Source of the DNA: Larix sibirica
Taxonomy: Eukaryota > Streptophyta > Pinopsida > Pinales > Pinaceae
Length of the DNA: 10,407 nt
NCBI GenBank assembly: GCA_004151065.3
Contig: NWUY0303901226.1
Span: 1,029-11,435 of the forward strand
Direction of reading: 5' to 3'
This document shows, piece by piece, positions 7,315-10,407 of the stretch. Numbering within the stretch: the stretch's first letter is position 1; every line of letters starts with the position of its first letter. Position numbers and translations under genes: made by a program. Under the pieces are notes generated by a model. The model made no database searches. It worked only from the letters and a program-made list of their open reading frames with translations, and was not told the origin of the DNA.

Positions 7315-7325
7315 ATCCTCCAACA

Positions 7326-7326
<1 letters not shown>

Positions 7327-7356
<30 letters not shown>

Positions 7357-7366
7357 TGTATGTATG
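7327..7366. repeat. (TATG)10 microsatellite at the outer LTR edge
   Basis: Ten uninterrupted TATG units begin one base after the LTR end and fade into an AT-rich TATA/TAAATA tract up to about 7400. A short ATAC run (7074-7085), complementary to these units, lies inside the LTR. Confidence 0.95.
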
Positions 7367-7399
7367 TATATAAATATAAAGATATATTTATATATATTA

Positions 7400-8189
7400 A
7401 CAATGTAATGATGTGATATATGGGCACAAATAGCTATGTGGGAGTAATCCTATAGGGCATAGATGGTCGCTCATTAATATGAATAATACCATAAGTTGGA
7501 TAAATGTTCACAAGAAGAATGATCTATATATAAATGATTGGATGTGTGATAATTATGTGGTAGGAGTAATGTAATGCAAAAATACTGTAATGAGAAGATG
7601 TAATGAACTAGAATGAGGTGAATGTCAGATACATGAATTCCCTCTCTAAGATAAATAATCAACAGTAAAGTAGTGGAAATATTATCCCTCGACTATATGA
7701 CCTGATAAGTTTTAAGTATAGTTGAAGCAGGGTAAGTAGCTTGGATTGCAACCATAACTGGTGGACTAGTCATTCAAGATGCTATTCATAAGTGTCTAAA
7801 TATATAAGTTGTGTCTAATAATCACAGTTGTGTCCAAGGCAGTGGAAGTTGTTTAATCAGTCGCAACCAAGTAAGTCTCACACTAAGCGAAGGTAAGTGC
7901 TCATCCTCTTACTTATCTATCATCTATTGTATGATATGACTTAGCAAGAAAAAAAACATTGAGCATAATGGGTACATGATAGCCACAACTTCTACAACCT
8001 TTATGATGTTCTACAACTTCATTTTTGAACCCTAACAGAGCTGGAAAGGCATGTTGTTTATTTATCGGGACCCTTCAGTGGATGAGATAACCCAAAATAT
8101 GTTTTAACCCGTTGGGATATCTGGTGGTATCTTTTGTTTCTAGGAGAATCTTCTATATTCTGGTGAATATTCAATCCAATCCATAACAA
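7400..8189. other. No recognisable gene or element
   Basis: About 800 bp with no supportable coding sequence on either strand. It contains scattered AT-rich tracts, a few GGTAAGT strings that resemble 5' splice sites without exons around them, and an A-run at 7949-7957. The only open frame over 60 codons (7662-7474, minus) has no recognisable content. Confidence 0.5.
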
Positions 8190-8748
8190 GTCAGTGTATT
8201 CTATAGCCCAAATGTATGGGATGGTCTAACATGGTTCCTAGTAAGAAAATATTGACCATTGGTTCAAGGGAACTTCACCTTATATCCCCAACTTATAAAT
8301 TAGTGCGAACATCCACGATGAAAAGTTGTAAAATTGTCGGATGCATCTGGACCATTCATGTGAGCACTTCTCCTTTTATCCCACATACTAGTGTACCAAC
8401 AAAAATGGGTTTGATCTAAGATTGGATATATGCCTGATCAATCTAGGCCATTCACAAATGCCTATCATTTTTATCCTACGTGTTAGTGTGCCAGCTCAAT
8501 TGGGTGTGATCAAAAGTTAGGAACATGCCCAATCAATCATGTTCATTCATGCAAAACTCCCCCTTTATATCCCATGTGCTAGTATGCCAATGTGAAAAAC
8601 CATGATGAAAAGTTTGAAAGTTGCCAGATCAATGTGTTCCATTCATGGATGCCTACTTTTTTTATCCCATGTGCTAGTGCACCAATGCGAATGGGTTTGA
8701 TCAAAATTTGGCAACATGCCTGATTGATATGGACCATTCACTTATCCT
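8190..8748. repeat. Diverged tandem array of about 95-bp monomers (nearly 6 copies)
   Basis: Successive copies can be anchored on TTATCC at 8282, 8376, 8471, 8567, 8662 and 8742, giving spacings of 94, 95, 96 and 95 bp and a shortened last copy of 80 bp. Shared blocks in each unit are ATCCCATGTGCTAGTG, GGGTTTGATCAAAA, CATGCCTGATCAAT and GGACCATTCATG. A more diverged copy precedes 8282, with ATGGG..GGTCTAA and GACCATT. Copies 8282 and 8567 share TATATCCC and GATGAAAAGTT. Copies 8376 and 8662 share AATGGGTTTGATC and CCATTCAC. This suggests a three-monomer period of about 285 bp. It resembles a small satellite block and has no coding sense. Confidence 0.85.
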
Positions 8749-8824
8749 TTCATGCTAACAACAATCCCACAATTCTCATTACATAAATAGGTCCATTATG
8801 CAACTCCTCTAGGTATTAGTGTGT

Positions 8825-8937
8825 TTTCTAGAACTCTGATAAGACTTCCACAACTTCTCTATAACTTAATGTACTCCATAAGAACTCTAGAAAGGTTTCC
8901 ACAACTCCATAGGAACTCTAGAAAGGTTTCCACAACT
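8825..8937. repeat. 31-bp direct repeats
   Basis: Two adjacent 31-bp units, 8876-8906 and 8907-8937, differ at one base (CCATAAGAACTC versus CCATAGGAACTC, then the same tail ending in TTTCCACAACT). A third, more diverged copy lies at about 8827-8855 (GAACTCTGATAAGACTTCCACAACT), separated by about 20 bp. Adjacent near-identity indicates a recent tandem duplication. Confidence 0.9.
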
Positions 8938-8945
8938 TCGTATGT

Positions 8946-9300
8946 GTTGTTGCAAATCTACTTCGACTAGGGTTCACTTAAATAATCACCAACAAACCCC
9001 AAGACACCGACCCTTTCGGCATCAGCTGCAAAGTAGGTGAAGTCTCACCTGAGGTATCTATGGGAGCTGCAAGAAATAGATTTCTGCAGTAGTGAAGGGG
9101 TGTGACAGGAACCTACCAAACATAACATTCCAAACCTTGACAGAACACAAGGCTTCAACATATCATAGAGATTCCATACATATCACTTAACTACGTGCAA
9201 CACATATTTATTAACTAATTAATATCCACATCATTCATAACTTCCACAGTAAACAATATATGCATAACATAACAAAATAACATAACAAATCATAACATCA
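8946..9300. other. No recognisable gene; possible inner flank of an LTR fragment
   Basis: No coding frame is supported. The 9240-9300 part repeats CATAACA-type words (ATAACATAACAAAATAACATAAC). If the LTR proposed to the right is real, this stretch would be its U5 end or internal flank, but no CA terminus or primer site could be placed. Confidence 0.4.
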
Positions 9301-9600
9301 TTCTCACACATTGAACACCAAATATAACGTGGAAACCCAAACGGGATAAAACCATGGAAGCGCTTTCTTTATTCATGTGTCACAGTAAATAAGCACTTCA
9401 TGTCTGCATCAATAACTTACAAATTTCTTCCTTTTCTTTACAATGGATATGCACACACAACCTACAAATCACGTGGCTCTCTCCTTACAGTACACCTTAT
9501 CCTCGACATAAAGAGGAAAAAGGATAAAAAAATATTAACAAAACACTAACCATGACTAACCAACCCCAAAAATCCCAACCAATTACATATTTATAGGTTG
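9300..9600 (-). repeat. Probable LTR fragment, possibly Ty1/copia type
   Basis: On the minus strand a TATA box (CTATAAATA, 9595-9588) is followed about 220 bp later by AATAAA (9373-9368). Then comes the block CCATGGTTTTATCCCG, followed by TTTGGGTTTCCACGTTATAT (9357-9322). From general knowledge, a GTGGTTTT-CCC...GGGTTT-CCACG block just after the polyadenylation signal is common in the R/U5 part of plant copia LTRs. No internal gag or RT, and no clear LTR ends, are seen, so this is a solo or truncated LTR at best. The open frame 9703-9497 lies within it and is not a gene. Confidence 0.4.
9588..9595 (-). promoter_or_regulatory. Candidate TATA box of the right-hand LTR fragment
   Basis: The minus strand reads ACCTATAAATATG. 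It lies upstream of an AATAAA and the CCACG-type block in the spacing expected of U3-R-U5. The motif alone is weak in AT-rich DNA. Confidence 0.35.
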
Positions 9601-10407
9601 TACACAACTTGTCTGCTCCAACTACTCCACTCATAAATGTATGTGGACAAAAAATCCTAAGTAACTTAACCAACTCTGACCTTGACATATTCAAAATTCC
9701 CATCTTCCTTGGTTCTCGGCCGCTATGTCGGAGTTAACCCTTCGTCGTCGGACCACTTCGCTTTAACCCTATTCACACCAAAATTGCTTTCCAAGGGTAC
9801 AAAACTTTACCCAGCCCAACAGTATGAACTCTGTTATATTGCCAAATTGAATTTTTTAGCCCCCTATAAATCCATATGGGTACCAATGGAATTCATCAAT
9901 ATTTTCTACCATACAAAACCATGCCTTTCAAAGACTAGGTACTATGCAATGTGGCCCCGCCTGAAGTTTGTGATGCTCTTTTAGGTCAACCATATATGTG
10001 GAGGCATCATGTTGTATATGAGTCATGGAATGTAGTGTCATTGTCACTTTGGAAGGACATATCTATGGGATACTAGAGATAGTTGCACCTACCACAATCT
10101 CTTTGACCTTAACAAGTAGTGCAAGAAGATAATATCCCATGCTAGGAAATTTTCCCTCTTCACAATTTCCTCTGAAGTTGAACATCAGGTCATAGACACC
10201 TCCACAACCTATGCACAGGGCCCCTCTACTCAATAGAAACAAGAATAACACAAAGGTAATTTTTCCTCCCCTATCTGGGTACCTCTATGGTGCAAGGACA
10301 CACATTCAAGGTTCTCCTCCATAAATAAATCATCCAAACCAACTTAGACCAACGATAAAGGAAACCAAAATTGTTGAACGGGTCCACCGTCCAACGCATC
10401 CATCAAC
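9601..10407. other. No recognisable gene
   Basis: Two open frames occur here: 9682-9984 on the plus strand (100 codons) and 10063-10251 on the minus strand (62 codons, GTG start). Neither shows a known motif, a plausible start context or a neighbour that supports it. The first may lie opposite the U3 of the proposed LTR. The second is hydrophobic and could be an exon scrap, but nothing supports that. I treat the stretch as non-coding. Confidence 0.45.

Larger units (their letters stand above)
2102..7325 (-). mobile_element. Element II: 5' LTR through partial RT of a Ty3/gypsy-like retrotransposon, decayed
   Basis: On the minus strand this 5.2-kb block reads as 5' LTR (7325-7007), a leader of about 58 nt, a Gag ATG at 6948, a long Gag N-terminal region, a capsid domain, five CCHC knuckles, a protease, a second capsid-like module, a pre-RT linker and the first part of RT. 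Similarity stops at about 2102, in the middle of the RT fingers, so the rest of RT, RNase H, integrase and the 3' LTR are missing. Within long stretches a single frame is kept: 5560 to about 3900, and about 3330 to 2295. Most breaks are stops rather than rearrangements. The RT wording (KPVKK..., DQSxWxxPMVxQPKxHD) is Ty3/gypsy type. Assignment to a named lineage is not possible by eye. Confidence 0.85.
7007..7325 (-). repeat. 5' LTR of element II (319 bp)
   Basis: On the minus strand it starts TGTTGGAGGATCC at 7325 and ends ATTACAACA at 7007, so it has TG...CA ends inside a 5-bp TGTTG/CAACA inverted terminus. U3 holds a CGACTA-rich segment with a strong hairpin (7314-7293), followed by a TATA box (7198-7191). 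AATAAA signals lie at 7175-7170 and 7140-7135. The Gag ATG lies 58 nt beyond the inner end, which supports the boundary. No second copy is in the window because the element is truncated, so the ends rest on motifs and spacing rather than LTR-LTR comparison. No target-site duplication can be tested. Confidence 0.75.

Noticed and set aside
2102-7325. Endogenous pararetrovirus (caulimovirid) origin for element II
   Set aside because: There is an LTR with TG...CA ends, a Gag-protease-RT order typical of Ty3/gypsy, and no movement-protein-like or coat-type sequence. The LTR element is the simpler reading.
7700-7930. Host-gene exons suggested by GGTAAGT strings
   Set aside because: No coding frame or acceptor pairing supports exons; such strings are frequent by chance.
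8190-8748. CRISPR-like array
   Set aside because: The repeats are contiguous, diverged monomers without unique spacers of constant size, in plant-type sequence; this is a tandem satellite.
9682-9984. Plus-strand open frame of 100 codons
   Set aside because: Longest open frame on the right side, but its translation has no recognisable motif and it may lie opposite the U3 of a probable LTR fragment. An open frame of this length is unremarkable in 10 kb.
10063-10251. Minus-strand hydrophobic frame of 62 codons with a GTG start
   Set aside because: It reads smoothly but has no ATG, motif or supporting context, and a GTG start is not expected for a plant nuclear gene.

Overview
The window looks like repeat-rich intergenic DNA from a plant nuclear genome, probably one with a large genome. 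The sequence is AT-rich. No intact host gene, rRNA or tRNA is visible. Nearly everything recognisable is decayed LTR-retrotransposon sequence of plant Ty3/gypsy type, on the minus strand. The species cannot be named from the sequence.

Region 1-1491 (element I, minus strand): the gag and protease part of a Ty3/gypsy element that runs off the left edge. Gag reads in one frame from an ATG at 1491 with six in-frame stops down to about 620. A frame change follows, then a worn zinc knuckle near 430-460, then an aspartic protease whose active-site triplet is lost but whose C-terminal GMDW segment is preserved. Region 1492-2101 is non-coding AT-rich DNA with two short hairpins and a diverged direct repeat.

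Region 2102-7325 (element II, minus strand): a second, unrelated and more complete Ty3/gypsy-like remnant. In its own 5'-to-3' direction it has a 319-bp 5' LTR (7325-7007) with TGTTG/CAACA ends, a TATA box and AATAAA signals. A noncanonical primer-binding segment and a Gag start codon at 6948 follow. Then come a long Gag N-terminal region, a Gag capsid-like domain, an array of five CCHC zinc knuckles (two intact), a retropepsin-like domain, a second capsid-like module and a pre-RT linker. The reverse transcriptase is cut off just before its catalytic motifs, at about 2102. A second Gag-like module between protease and RT, readable almost without a gap, is the most unusual feature here, together with the zinc-knuckle array.

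Region 7326-10407: a (TATG)10 microsatellite touches the outer LTR edge. About 800 bp without recognisable content follows. Next is a diverged tandem array of about 95-bp monomers (8190-8748) that appears to have a three-monomer higher-order period, then a pair of almost identical 31-bp repeats. Around 9326-9595 is a probable fragment of another minus-strand LTR, with a TATA box, AATAAA and a GTGG..CCACG-type block. The last 800 bp have no supportable gene.

None of the elements could be autonomous: every coding region carries stops and frameshifts, and several losses of key residues look like C-to-T/G-to-A transitions, as expected for old, methylated, silenced copies.
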